Origin: Salticus scenicus
Lineage: Eukaryota > Arthropoda > Arachnida > Araneae > Salticidae
NCBI GenBank assembly: GCA_963930645.1
Contig: OZ005662.1
Coordinates: 103,276,436 to 103,340,435, forward strand
DNA: 64,000 nucleotides
Direction of reading: 5' to 3'
The notes under the pieces were generated by a model. The model searched no databases. It worked only from the letters and a program-made list of their open reading frames with translations, and was not told the DNA's origin. The position numbers and the translations under genes were made by a program. Shown piece after piece: positions 34,707 through 46,700 of this stretch; the stretch's first letter is position 1; the number at the start of each line of letters is the position of its first letter.

Positions 34707-34984
34707 ATTCCGATATTTGGGTATAGTTATATATAAGTTACTGTCTACATGTGTTTGATTGAGTTATTTTTTCTGTAAAATTGATAAAATTTTAATTTAA
34801 AATCACAAAACTCCAGAAAAAGAAATGGCAAACTTCCAGTTTCGAATGTAAACGTAAACATTTCATTTCAAAGGGTGATATTTAAACAATAAATATCACA
34901 AAAGCTAGCAATAAAGACACTTTTTAAAAAAATAAGTAGCCAATTTCATCATTTGTGTAATGGATTTGTTACTAACTGCTGCAT

Positions 34985-35385
34985 GTATAAGTAGACAATA
35001 TAGAAAAAATTCCGATTTCCGTTTTTTTGCTGAATTTACATGTTTTGAGATTTCTTTACCTTTCAATTAACTGAAATTGGCTACTTATTTTTTAAAAAAG
35101 TGTCTTTATTGCTAGCTTTTGCGGGTAGAAGAAGCAAGTAGAAGATACATAAAAACTTTTGATTTCCGGTTTTCGATGAATTTACACGTTTTGAGATTTC
35201 ATTGCATTTTAATTGAGTGAAATTGACTACTTATTTTTATTTTTTTAAAAGAGGATTTATTATTCTTTCCTCTGCATATATAAGTAGAAAATATAAGATT
35301 CAGAAAAGTTTTAGATTTGCGGTTTTCGATAAAGTTACACGTTTTGAAATTTCCCGAACTCAATTCGACCATTTTTAAAAAATAA

Positions 35386-35416
<31 letters not shown>

Positions 35417-35440
35417 CAAACACTGTACTTTATGAACCAA
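34985..35440 (-). mobile_element. Three tandem relics of DINE/HINE-like 3' ends
   Basis: Three similar ~120-170-bp blocks start near 34992, 35138 and 35286. Each reads (plus strand) AGAAAATATA, then TTCCGGTTTTCGATGAATTT, ACACGTTTTGAGATTTC and a CAATTnnnTGAAATTGACTA-like stretch. They match the complement of the 3' ends of the subfamily B copies near 53460-53543. The poly-T at 35391-35416 disrupts the last. The minus frame at 35199-35423 is not a gene. Confidence 0.6.
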
Positions 35441-36050
35441 TCGAATTAATTTAACAGAATTTGATACTGTATTGGGCCTTGGTTTGACATGGTACCTATT
35501 AGCTTCTGGGCTGTATCACACAACAAGGGGCGTTTTCACATGGCGATTTTCTCTCATTTCAGGAAAGGCTAACATCTACAGAGAGAAATAGTTATAATAA
35601 GTAAAACTCTGCTGATTCAGTTAGAGTGAATATAGGCAAACAATTGCCACAGCTGTGTTGCAATCCGCGATTGTAATGAAATGCTCGTTCTCTGGTGGGC
35701 TAAGGTGAAATTATCATACCACATGCCTTTACTGCATATCATCATATTATGCAATCGATTTTCCATGATGTAATGGCGGAGAAAGAACAATAATAAATAC
35801 ACCTGGCTATTATATTTACTAACAACTGCAGTTCAGAAAGCGCCATCTATCGATCATTACAAACGCGGATTGCATTCCGTTTAGGACAAGGCAATAACTC
35901 GCTTTACAAAAAAAAAATGGTCGAGTTTCGACCACTGGGCGATACTAGTAATAATAAATACCAAAACAATTTGTTTATAAGCTCATTACAACAATGAAAA
36001 AAAATTCCAAGACATAACTATGTATGATAGTCAGATAGCCATAATATAGT
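35441..36050. other. Stretch without recognisable gene
   Basis: It contains one AGCGCCATCTATCGATCA motif near 35840, resembling the GCGCCACCTGTTG motif at 52-55 kb, but no periodic array. Nothing else was recognised. Confidence 0.45.
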
Positions 36051-37120
36051 TGAATCAGTCATTTGAGAAACACCTCATGTCCACTTTTGGCCAAAATTGA
36101 GTTAGACATATTAAATTGTTGGGGAAGGCTAGACAAATCCAATACGCATAAAACAACTCATCTCCACTTAGTAACCATGGTGGAATATCCTTTGAAAATA
36201 TCCATTCCTTTGCGAAACACCTCATCTCCTTCCGTGTGACCGCGACTTTAGTGTAATCAAACGAAAAATTAAAACAACGGACAGGATTTACACAGTAAAA
36301 CAGTATCCTGAACTTATGTTGCACTCTGCTGCTATTCAGGACAAGTTCCTGGTGGAAATAGTAGAAAGTGGAAAAGTAAAGGATTTTAAATCATGGTGTG
36401 GTCAATTTTATAAAAAAAATGTAATATCTACGGAGACTCAAGCAAGGAACATCCCAAAGGAAAACAAAAAAAAAAAATTCAACATTTTAACTTTTATGGA
36501 GTTTCATTACTCTAATAAACTTGTAGGCCAAGTTAAAGTAAAAAACTTTATTGGTGGACTCAATGAACAAACTTTTGACTTGAAAAAACCGGGAACTGAT
36601 TTACCAGAGCTTCCAAAAATCAATGCTTACCCGCAAAAATGTGGTACCTATCAATATCAACAAAATCAATGACCTCAAGAAAGTCGAAGCCTATATACCT
36701 GCAGACATTGTTGGTGAATTTCATTCAAAAATTTATGACTGGCCAACTATCAATATGGATGACATTGAACTGTTTTAAGAAACAATGTTTGGAAAATGTG
36801 TATTTATTATTTGAAAAATAAAATACTGATTTTTATTAATAATTTGAATTGTTTTACCTTTTATTTCATACCTGATAACGTATCGTTTAGTCAGTCATTT
36901 GAGAAACAACACATCTCCAACAACGTTTATAATTTTTTTAAATATCAAAATAAAAATAATAAAATTTTATTTTGGTAGAATTAGCTTACCAAACCCCTGT
37001 AGAAACATGTAAAAAAATTCAAAAAATATGTGATGTTAAATTATGGATCAGCTGAGTTTTTTTTGATTTCCCGAAAGTTTACTTTTTTGGATATGAGGTG
37101 TTTCTCAAATGACCGATTCA
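36051..37120 (+). mobile_element. DNA transposon remnant with iterated AAACACCTCATCTCC motifs
   Basis: The terminal inverted repeat is TGAATCAGTCATTTGAGAAA followed by CACCTCAT at 36051-36078. Its inverted complement, with one mismatch, ends at 37120. The left subterminal region repeats the inner half of the TIR as AAACAACTCATCTCC (36151-36165) and GAAACACCTCATCTCC (36214-36229). A further direct copy, CAGTCATTTGAGAAACAAC followed by ACATCTCC, lies at 36892-36918. The right end is reached by ATATGAGGTGTTTCTCAAAT. The element carries a two-frame coding remnant. TSD length is not clear because both flanks are AT-rich. Confidence 0.75.
36316..36778 (+). pseudogene. Probable transposase C-terminal region, one frameshift (family not identified)
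   Basis: Frame 1 (36316-36640) begins MLHSAAIQDKFLVEIVESGK and includes ILTFMEFHYSNKLVGQVKVK and TDLPELPKINAYPQK. A one-base shift near 36640 then leads into VVPININKINDLKKVEAYIP and GEFHSKIYDWPTINMDDIEL, ending at TAA 36776-36778. A 'parallel strand, linker, then PI-x-x-x-K-x-x-DL-x-x-x-x-x-x-IP' tail followed by a short aromatic C-terminus is common in DDE transposases of arthropod genomes, so I read this as a transposase end. That is inference from pattern memory, not a database match. Its position between the inverted repeats supports it. Catalytic residues are not identifiable. The upstream start is uncertain, and the element is too short to hold a full transposase. Confidence 0.5.
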
Positions 37121-38169
37121 GTTTGATTCGATCAGATATTACATTCATATATTTAGAAACATAATTAAAAAAAAAAAAAAAAAAAAAACTGTAAAATTAA
37201 TAAATAAGAAAATCGTAATTTGCCATATTAAAGGAAACGAAGATTTTAAACTTATAAAATTGTACGTGATTTTAAAATACGTCCTATATCATCTGATACT
37301 TAAGTTTTGATAATTTAATTCTGACGTCACATAAAACAATGCATATTACAATAGATGTTGAATGAATTTAATAAGAACTTTCTATAATACTTACTAGGAG
37401 TTATAAACTCTTACTTGTTTGAAATGTAACAATCTCTGTCTCATAAGATTCTTCTTGTTGTTATTGATAAATTCGATATCTCAGTAAGATCCCTCGAGAC
37501 ACTATAACTAAGAATGGAAAATTCACTTAAGCATGTTTTCGTTCTCCACTAATAATATTATGGATTGTTCACTGCAGTATAATGAATATGATTACATATT
37601 GGACAACATATTGCCCATGTCTTTTCTAAAAGCTAAATATTAAAGAAATAACAGCTTTAAGATATTGTTTCAAATATTTTCAGGTGTTTCTAAAAGATTG
37701 CACAAGTCGTAAAAGTTATGTGGATAAATTCTTTCCGTACGTTCTCCTAAGAAAAAAACGTACGAAAAAGTGGTAAATTATATAAAATATTACAAGAGAA
37801 TTCTAATACATCAATAGCAATAAAATTTAATCGCTAAATGTACGTTTTTTTTTTTTTTTTTTTTTTACTAAACTGTTCAGGAGAAGTACTTTTTATGTAT
37901 TTTATTTTACACATAATATTTATAAATCACAAACGAAATTGTACAAAAGAACTTGGGCACACATTCTTCTGTATAAGAAAAATTCTGGAAGTGCATTGTG
38001 AATAAGAGATGCACGATATAAAACAGTTACAACGTTTTATATGAATGTTAACTACAATATTTTTCTCTGCATAACATTTCTCTGCATCTTGGTAAACCGA
38101 TTCTCTCTATATCTATATAAAATTATTCAGTTATATTACTTATTGTTATTTGTTTACTAGAGTCATTTC

Positions 38170-38204
<35 letters not shown>

Positions 38205-39775
38205 ATGTCTGAAGAGAGGGATAGAAATGAAAAGCGGATGGACCATATCTGAAAGCTATAAATTACATGGTGATAATTTTGGAGACACGCTCTGTCTGGT
38301 AAAAAGGTATACATTTTCTTCTTCTTTTTTCTTTCTATATTGGAACACACACAGCTATGATTTTATGCCCCCTTGGTCTGTCTAGGACCGTGCTGCCTTC
38401 AAAACGGCACCTTTATACCCGCCTGAGTATATAACTGTATACTTCACTAAATGTTTTTAGCATTGTCTAGTTAATAAAGTCAAATACAAATATTTGCAAA
38501 AGAATACTTAATTACAATTAAAATGCAATAAAATAAATTAATTACATTAATTTTACATGCAATAGTACTACATTTTGACAAAAAAGGCAATGTAGTACAT
38601 TATTTAGATTATTCCTTACTAATAAGGTAACAAGCAGGAAGGTTGAATGTACGCGACTATGAAAGACATAGTAGGTTGCAGAATTCAGGTGAGAGAGCCA
38701 GAAGTAAATGAATAATAATTCAGTCTACAGGAACATAAATTTGTAGTTTGTATAAATTTTTAAACTCGATGAGAAATAATTAAGCATGTTATAGTACTTT
38801 TTTACTTTTGATTTTTCACCAAATTATTGGATGATTCAAATTTGTTTAAAGGCCTGACAGCTACTAAATTCTTTGAATGTCGAGTGGAGTTACTCCGTAA
38901 TTGTTAATGCTTTTTTTTATGGAAAAATCATTAAGTGTTTTATTTTAAAGATATTATAATAATGTTTTCTTAAATTTAATTTACTAAATGGAACTTAAGG
39001 ATTCAAACTTTATCATGCAAATCTAATTTAATCACATAAGTTTATTTGTGAACATAAGCAATCTACAAATTTTTCTTTTACGCTTCACCATATCCTAAAT
39101 TAGATAATTTGATAAAAAAAATTCAAAAATAACGTTAAATTTATATTATATAATGTTTTTTAACTCGAGATATTTAGACAGTTATAGCGCTTATATAAAA
39201 TAATTTTAAAATTTTAAGACAATTATAATAAGAAGAAAAAATAAGCTTAAAAGTATTAAGATCGTATTTTATTAAACAGCTTTATTTTAACTCTTACTTT
39301 GTAGTTACAATAGTAAAAAAAGCAGTTTTTTTTTAATATTCAATCATCATTTCAGGATCTTAGAATTATGTCTAATAATTTAAACTAAAATTTGTATATA
39401 TATATAGATATACAGATATTCATTATAAATTAAATTTGAAATTATATTCTTTTTTCTTCAGTGAATTTTGAATGATATTAACTAAATTTAATTAATAAAT
39501 AAAAATATTTTTCCCTTTTTTCCTAATGACCAAATAAAATATCTTTGCATATGAAATGGAGCACAATTTAAAACAATCGAACTTATCGTCTAAAACCATT
39601 CGCATTAATAGTTCTATTAGCCATTAACGGACACTGTTTACTTGATTTAACGGATTTTGTTCTAGATGAGAAACGAACAGAAAACAGAAAAAAAACGTAT
39701 AAATTAAAAAAATAAATAAATAAACAATAATAAAAAAACTAGATGCTGCCAAAAATGGCTTCGTTCATAAAAAAA
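37121..39775. other. AT-rich stretch without recognisable gene
   Basis: Homopolymers lie at 37169-37188 (A), 37846-37866 (T) and 38173-38203 (A). A short inverted pair, CCGTACGTT / AACGTACGAA, is at about 37736-37766. No frame, tRNA or repeat partner was recognised. Confidence 0.5.
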
Positions 39776-40819
39776 TCTGGTGTGTCACTCACACGACTTT
39801 CTCTTACCCTGAATTTTAATACTATAAATACAGGTTGGAGATTAAGAAGTAAGATAATGATGTTATGTAAACCTATGTTAAACAATTCAAATTAGGCTTC
39901 GGGAGAGTTTTATATGATAATTAGTTCTGTGTGAGGGGGCTACCGCCTGCTAAACCCCCCCCCCATTTTATTCATGCACCTACATTTATATAGAATTTAA
40001 TTCGGCTGTTAAAAAATAATTCTGTTTTTTAAATTTATAATAATTATTATTTAAAAAATTATCTTTTATGATAATGCAGACGATTTCCATATTAGAGAAG
40101 TAGTATAACACCAAATATCGAAAAAAAAGGCCATTTTACTCTTAATATTAAAAAAAAAAGATATTTTTTCTTTTTTTTTTTTCGTTAAAAGTAAAATAAG
40201 TCGATAACTCTGTTTTAAATCATCGCATGTCGATGGTTCAACCATTCGTTTTAAAGGTATTGGCGAGCTCTTTTGAAAGATACCCATCATGAAAATTTAC
40301 TCCCCTCGAGGGGGGACTTCCCCCCAGGGGGGAGGCGAAGCTCCTACATATACATTTTTTTTTTTCCCAGTTGACTATCTCTATTACTAAAAATATGTAT
40401 TCTTTTCATTTGGTTTAGTGCAGTCTATAGACGTTAAACTCTACTTACCGGCAATTTCCCCCCATAAACGTAATGTATTAGAATTTTCTTGATTGTCCCT
40501 GTACATGAACCATTTGCTTGATCTTAACGAAAAGCTTACTGTAGCATCCGTATATGATACACATTTAGAATACCAAGTTTGAACTTTCTGCCATAATTTG
40601 TTTTTGAGATATGCTGATAACAGACAGACGCATACACACACACACAGACACACAGACTCACAGACACACACACACAGACATACACACAGACCATTTGCTA
40701 AAAACATGATTTTCCTATTCAGGGGAACTCAAAACGTGTAAATATAACAAAATCTCGCGTTCGAAAATTTGACCCAAAAACAATACTTTCTCTACCTTAT
40801 GGGTAAGAGAAAGTAAAAA
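39776..40819 (+). mobile_element. DINE/HINE-like (Helentron-type) element, subfamily A, copy 2
   Basis: It has the same order as the 20943 copy: mini-hairpin GTGTGTCACTCACAC (39780-39794), subterminal repeat ACTTTCTCTTACCC (39796-39809), AT-rich core, CCCTCGAGG GC-rich block (about 40304), CAGACA/CACA microsatellite (about 40621-40690) and 3' hairpin (40785-40814). The two copies are about 85-90% alike by eye outside the microsatellite. Flanking sequences differ immediately outside the mini-hairpin and after the TAAAAA tail, which sets the element limits. The frame at 40441-40707 (minus) is the microsatellite artefact. Confidence 0.75.
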
Positions 40820-42039
40820 TGTATCAATAAATACACCAGAAACATTATTAGAGTCAAGAGTTAAGGAATTTAGCACTGAAAAAATTTTTTAAGTCTTCTT
40901 CTCAAAATTTTCTATCAGATGGTAGATCATATTGTATGAAATATAAGATATTGTCTTTCAAAGCTGCCAAATGGCTTTTTCGAGGTGCATATACGATTAT
41001 TCTTGAGCATAAATGAATTCACAAATTTAAACAACGGATACAACATTTGACGATAATTCATCCCAAGGATGTTTAGAAGGTTTAAAGATAGAGGCTATCT
41101 CTGTTGGTATAGAATTAAAGGAATCAATGCGCAATCTTTTCTAAATAGCACAAGTACAAATTCTGTCCTTTCGGTAGGAGAGATTTCGAAAACTTTTGTT
41201 AATTAATTATCCGCTTCTGTAGAGGAAGGTTGATATTCGCTCCGTTAGTTTAATTTAGAAGCTTCTGATAAATCGTTTATTTAAAAATATTTTTCGCGTT
41301 AGCCAATATAAAAATTTCTAGAATTAGTTACAAATTCAAGCATCTATTTTTAAAAAAATTCAAAATATTCTAGTTTAACCGCAGACGCTTGAAACATTCA
41401 ACATGCACAATGAAAATGACGCTCCACTATTGATATTGTACAGTACAGCTAGCGCACCTACTCTACGCCTACAGATTATCATACAAATAGGACAGTGAAG
41501 CTAAAACGCGAAACAGAAAGATAGTAGCCCCACTAATGTCAACAGAGGGGAACTAATAACTTCCATATGTGTTAGGTCTACATGAATGGCATCTTTGATC
41601 GAAATTTAGTTTTCTATTTCGCAAGCAGTTAGTAGCAGGTTAGTATGCGAAGTTTTATTTTTCTTCACTTTCAATTATTTTTGAATTAACAAAATCATTC
41701 TGAAAACATTCACAGCTATTCTTCTAATAGCTACAAAATTATTTTTTATAATGTTTGAAAATATTCTTTGCCAAACACATTCATCTTCAAATATAAGTTA
41801 AAATTATAAACTGTAATTCTGAAATAGCAGTATGAAATCGTTAAACATTTAACTTTGCTTGGTTTAACTAGTACAAAATGCTTTAAAATGAAAAAAAAAA
41901 ATATATTTTTTTTATGCATATTTTCAAAGTTTAATGCTTAATATTTAGTACTGGCTTCTTAAAATAAATTGCTTTTGACAATCAAGTTTATAAACAATAA
42001 GAAAATAGTCAAAAAGAAAAAAAAAATACAATAAAAATA
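40820..42039. other. Stretch without recognisable gene
   Basis: No frame or repeat partner was recognised. Part of this region may belong to the Penelope-like remnant that follows, but I see no reverse transcriptase motif. Confidence 0.45.
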
Positions 42040-42174
42040 AGACGAGCGATTGCGTAAGCTAGAGATCTCAACAAACGTGCAGCTATGCTGGATGAGAAGT
42101 GGAAGAAAAGACAAGTAGCAAGACGGTCAAATGCATCAGTTCACGAAAACATCGTACTTGATGAAGGCCGCTGA
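42040..42174 (+). pseudogene. C-terminal fragment of a Penelope-like (or similar) retroelement protein
   Basis: After an in-frame stop the frame reads ARDLNKRAAMLDEKWKKRQV and ARRSNASVHENIVLDEGR, then TGA at 42172-42174. This is a basic, helical tail ending in LDEGR. The stop codon lies inside the ribozyme-like hairpin that follows, an arrangement I associate with Penelope-like elements, whose ORF ends run into a hammerhead motif. The attribution is inference: no reverse transcriptase or GIY-YIG domain is present in the window, so only a 5'-truncated 3' end could be here. Other non-LTR elements are possible. Confidence 0.4.
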
Positions 42175-42204
42175 CAGCGGCCTAAAAGCGCTAGTGCAAA
42201 GTAA
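42154..42204 (+). ncRNA. Degenerate hammerhead-ribozyme-like fold
   Basis: The core is TTGATGA (consensus CTGATGA), then a perfect 8-bp stem AGGCCGCT-GAC-AGCGGCCT (42165-42183), then AAAA (consensus GAAA), then a short stem GCGC-TA-GTGC, then AAGTA, which can pair with TACTT upstream of the core. This is the order of a minimal hammerhead with very short stem III. Changes at the first core C, the G of GAAA and the pairing U before the cleavage site suggest it is inactive. Confidence 0.45.
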
Positions 42205-42900
42205 CTTTTAGTCGTTTTAATGTTTTTTATATGTTTTTAAAGTTTATCTTTTAAATCAGCTTTTAAATTAAACTTACAGCCGTTACGAAAAGAGTCACTG
42301 TAGTCAAATTTTGGTTGCCACTGAGTATACGGGAGTATCCAATCTGTATAATTATATATGCTCGGATCCGCCTTACCTCGGATCCGCCAAGTGCGCATTT
42401 TCTGCTACCACTACATCTCTCCTAGCTTTATGTTATATTTTATAAATAAATAAACATTTTTTATTTATTTTTATAAAATATATATATACATATATTAGAA
42501 CTGTCAATAATGAAGCAAAATTATTAAATATATATTTTTCAAATTACTGAAAATATTAAGAAGCGACTAAAAACAAATCTGTGAAATTAATTGAAAATAT
42601 AATACATGCTTGATTATTTTTCTGAGATAAATCACCTTAGGGATTAGCGTATTTTCACAGAAAGAAAAATCAATTAATTAAGAAAGTCAAAAACCATATT
42701 TTATCTTTAAGCCCTTTTACTCAATTTATTAATTTCCCATGAGAGAATATTAAAGCGTGATTTTAGACGCATCTTTTTAAAAAACATTCACAAACAAAAA
42801 TTTACATTTTTAGAAGTATTAATTTAATTAATTTTGTTGTTACGTAGAAAAGGAAAAGTTATGGATAATTACCTTTTTTTAAAAATCGTTATATTTAATT

Positions 42901-43182
42901 CTAGAAGTTTTCGGGTAATTTAGACACTTTCACATTAGACAGCTTAATAACGAATTGTCGAATATGTGAAGAAATAATTGATCGTTTGTCTTGAAAATTC
43001 AGGGTTTTATATAACATGTAACAACACATACATTTGTAGGAAGGATTTACCACTACAGAATTTAGAAAATTAGTGACAGATGGCACAGTTCTACATTTAA
43101 AATTTTGATTCAATAATTTTGGCTGACCTTTATGTTTTTTGGTGTGATAAAACCGAAAATGAAATCGACTTTTCTCTATCAT
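42901..43182 (-). pseudogene. Possible fragment of a Helitron-type protein (Cys-rich N-terminal region)
   Basis: This 93-residue frame is less AT-biased in amino-acid use than the chance frames nearby. It contains FLNSVVVNPSYKCMCCYMLY and ends FVIKLSNVKVSKLPENF. A 'GP/NPSYxCxxC..LY' block followed by a 'C..C.. K.. P..' region occurs in the N-terminal zinc-finger-like part of animal Helitron Rep/helicase proteins. Here the second Cys pair is absent and no Rep or helicase motif follows on the minus strand. It could equally be an unrelated short frame. It does not adjoin either Helitron end described here. Confidence 0.3.
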
Positions 43183-43324
43183 AGAATTTAGCCGTGTCTA
43201 CCGACACAATTTCTCCCGTGACTCTTCCACCAGTATAATTATATAGTAACTTTTATAGTATGTTTGTACAGATAATGATGAAAATGTGTCAGTAGACATC
43301 TGTATACACTGAGAAAAAATATAT

Positions 43325-43755
43325 ACCGCGTTACCGCGTTCATCTTGAATGAAGAAGTGGCCATTTTCTAAATTCCTTAACTAGAAATATAAATTTCGGA
43401 ACTATGCGCATGAGGCACGCCAATAAACTGAATAGACGAAATGATCGAGAGTTTCTAGTCTAAACATTTCTAGATGGTGAAACAATATTCTGAATATTTT
43501 GTGTAGAAGAAATTCTCGCTTGATTATCTAAAATTGGGTCATAAACAAAAATTATATTTGCTGAAACCCGCCTCTTATGTTCGTATTTATTTGGAGATAT
43601 TTTCAAATAGGTTTGACCTTGATAATATAAACAAACGCTCTAGAATTCTAATAAAGGTTTCTAGAACTTGCTTTCAATGGGGACTAGAATTTATAAGGAT
43701 GATATGGAACTATTGTTTCTAGAGCGACAATTTAGATTCTAGATGTCATTTACAG
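43325..43755. repeat. TCTAGAA-rich dispersed repeat, copy 2
   Basis: Second copy of the 3555-3990 repeat, in the same orientation, beginning near CGCGTTCATCTTGAA and ending near GATTCTAGATGTCA. The plus frame at 43534-43722 is not open in the first copy and is not a gene. Confidence 0.75.
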
Positions 43756-46700
43756 AATTTTGTCTCAGAGTGTAGACAAAAAATCTATACGTGGTAGAAA
43801 AAAACTAGCGTTTTTGGTTTCAGGCAGAGCGAAAAATATATGTATCATCTAAAATTACGTAATCAAATTTTATCGTTATTTTTTTTGTAGACCTGTATGT
43901 ATTGTTAATAATGATATATATCCAATATTTTTGTGACTTCATTTTTCTTCCTGTGAAACAATGGCAAAGTTTCTTCGTGTATATAGATAGATAGATGAAT
44001 TTGGGTACATGATACGCATGCTCATTAAAGTATTTTTTAGAAAAATTGTTTATATTGAATATGGTGTTTGGTACTTTTATTTTCTTATTGTTATTTATTC
44101 TGTTCACTGTAGTATATGAAGCTTTCTGAAAATGACACAACCAATTAAATACCTTGTACTTTATAAATAAAAAAAAAAAATAAAAAAAAAATAAAAACGA
44201 AAATATTTCGATATCAATGGAGAAACTTTTTTATTTTCTTAAGTACATGTGATTTCCGCAAATGAAAATCGATACTCGAAATATGAATCGTCATAATATA
44301 TTAGAGCTACATTACTTTCTATTCATTAATTTTTTAAGGGGAATGCCAAACTTTTCATTTTTTGTTGTAAACTACATACTTGTCCATTTTTTGCTTTTCG
44401 TATTAAACCTTCGCTGAAAGTCAGATTCTTCGAAAAAGAATGATGAAATTTTTCGATATTACGAAAATTTAATCTTTAAAAATTATTCTTTTAAAACTAA
44501 TTTTTAAATCCCCCCCTCCCCCGTAATGCTTGGGATTAAATATAGCAGAAAAATGCAAGTTTGTACTTCGCTCTATAGACGACGTTGCAGATTCTCCCTG
44601 GTATCTTAGAAGCGGTATTCCCCTTCCCAGTTATTCTTTGAATCTGAAATGTGTTGCACAGAGTCATATAGACCATTCAACTAAAAAGAAACTTTCTCTT
44701 ATAGTATGAAGAATTGAAATCGATTGTAGTAGTGAAATCTAAATGGTAATATATTGCATCCTGAAGAAAAGGCTCCAGATGACAAACCCTTACATCTATG
44801 AATGAAACAATTCAGAGAAAATGTGTATCAAAATGTGTATGTCAAGACGACCAAATATTTCGAAAGAAAATGTCGAACGAATAAGTTTGTTAATTATCAG
44901 AATTCCTAAAATGTAAATTGCTTGTCGCGGTTAGCATTGCGAATTCCGAAAATTTTTATTCAAAACGTATTCTCAACATTCTTTTTCTAGGAGTATAATA
45001 TGTTTTTTACATAAATGAAGCACTATGAGAATACATCAAGTTTTCTTTCTGTCTTTCTATTTTTTTTTTTTTCGTGTGTGTGTGTGTGGGGGGGGGGGGA
45101 TTTGACAAAACTATTAATTCGAAACATTTTAGGCATTTTTGTCCATACAGTGCATACTTCATTTTTTTCAGTATTGACGAACGTGTGTAATATAATAATA
45201 GGTATAAATAAACACGCAATAACCAATCCCCTGTAAAGATTTCATACGTTTTATAAAAAATAACACCAAATTTAATACAATGATGTATTTTATATATAAT
45301 TAAAACTACTGTGCACTTCAAGATATTTCAGTTGTAGATTACGTTCAATGATCAGAAAAGATGTTTCACTTATTGAACGTAAAAATAAAGTGATGCTCGT
45401 AAAACTGTTATGAGTTTTTTTCACAAAGAAGGAAAGTGATTCCTTCATAAACAAAGAACACTCTGAATTTTTTTTAATATTTTGTTACAAATATGAGTAC
45501 TATTTTTTTTTCTTTAAAGAATGGGACCGACGTATTCTTTAATGGTTAGCTCTCAGATTTTACTGAAATATTTTAGAATGTATTGTGAAAAAAAAACATG
45601 ACCAGCAAAACCCCAATTCTCTCTTTGTAGACAGCAGGGGAAACGAATATCAGTATTCTCCGCGATTATCAGGTTTTATGCTGTCCAAGACTCGCACAAG
45701 AGTGTACAACAGATAACCTTGCCAATAACTAAACCTTATGTTATTCTACAGGGTATTTTATTTCAACACATATAATACCTATTTTTTTTTAATTCTGTTT
45801 TCACATTTAGAATATTCACAACTATTAAATTAGTAGTTGTTTATTTTATTTTTATTTTTATTTTTTTATTTATTTTTTATTTTTTGCATTTTTACTGTAC
45901 TTATAAAAATTTTAGATTTTGTAATTCAGTAATAAAATATGAAACTCTAAAAAGAATTAATTGAAAAAAAAATACAAATTTAACGATTGCGAATTTTATG
46001 AATACAAAAACGTAAAGAAAAAAAAGTTAAACATTTATTAATTGTGTAAACGCATTTCCCCATACAATAACAAGGGTGTTGGTCATCGGCAAAGTAAGAT
46101 AATTTACTCTCTTAAAGAAGATGTGTGATTAACTTATCTTTTCATTTTTAACTGCGTTTATTTTATTTATTTATTTTTTTATTTTGGCAGTAAAATAAAT
46201 ATCATTAAAAATATTGTTTTCTTATATAGCAATTTACATAGTGATAGAATGAGTAGAAATTATATCCTCTGGGAAAGAAATAAATTCTTTTGATTTCGTA
46301 TTGAAAAATAAAACTTTACGTTTCAGCGAATATACGTTCCAATCTCCTACAAATGAATACAGATAATTATAGATCGTAAATTATTCGTACATCGTAATTA
46401 TTTCTACATTATAACGCATTAAAATTTTTTTGTTTTTGATTTTTTTTTCACTGTGTGATCATATAATCTTTTATTATTATTATTATTATTACTATTACTT
46501 TTTTTTTTTTTTTTTTCATTTTTTAGCTTTTTTCCCCCTGAAATATATAAGTTTAATGTTTAATTTGCATCTTTAAAATTTTGATAGAATCTGCCATGTG
46601 TTTTTAAAAATAATCGAGAAATCGTGACGAAAAAGCGCTTCCGAAATTTTTTACAGTTTGTGCTGTTACAATGTCTCATGCCCAATGACGATTTCTACGA

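Noticed and set aside
37736..37766. CCGTACGTT / AACGTACGAA inverted pair as a hairpin RNA
   Set aside because: Short, AT-flanked and isolated; one such pair is expected by chance in this much sequence.
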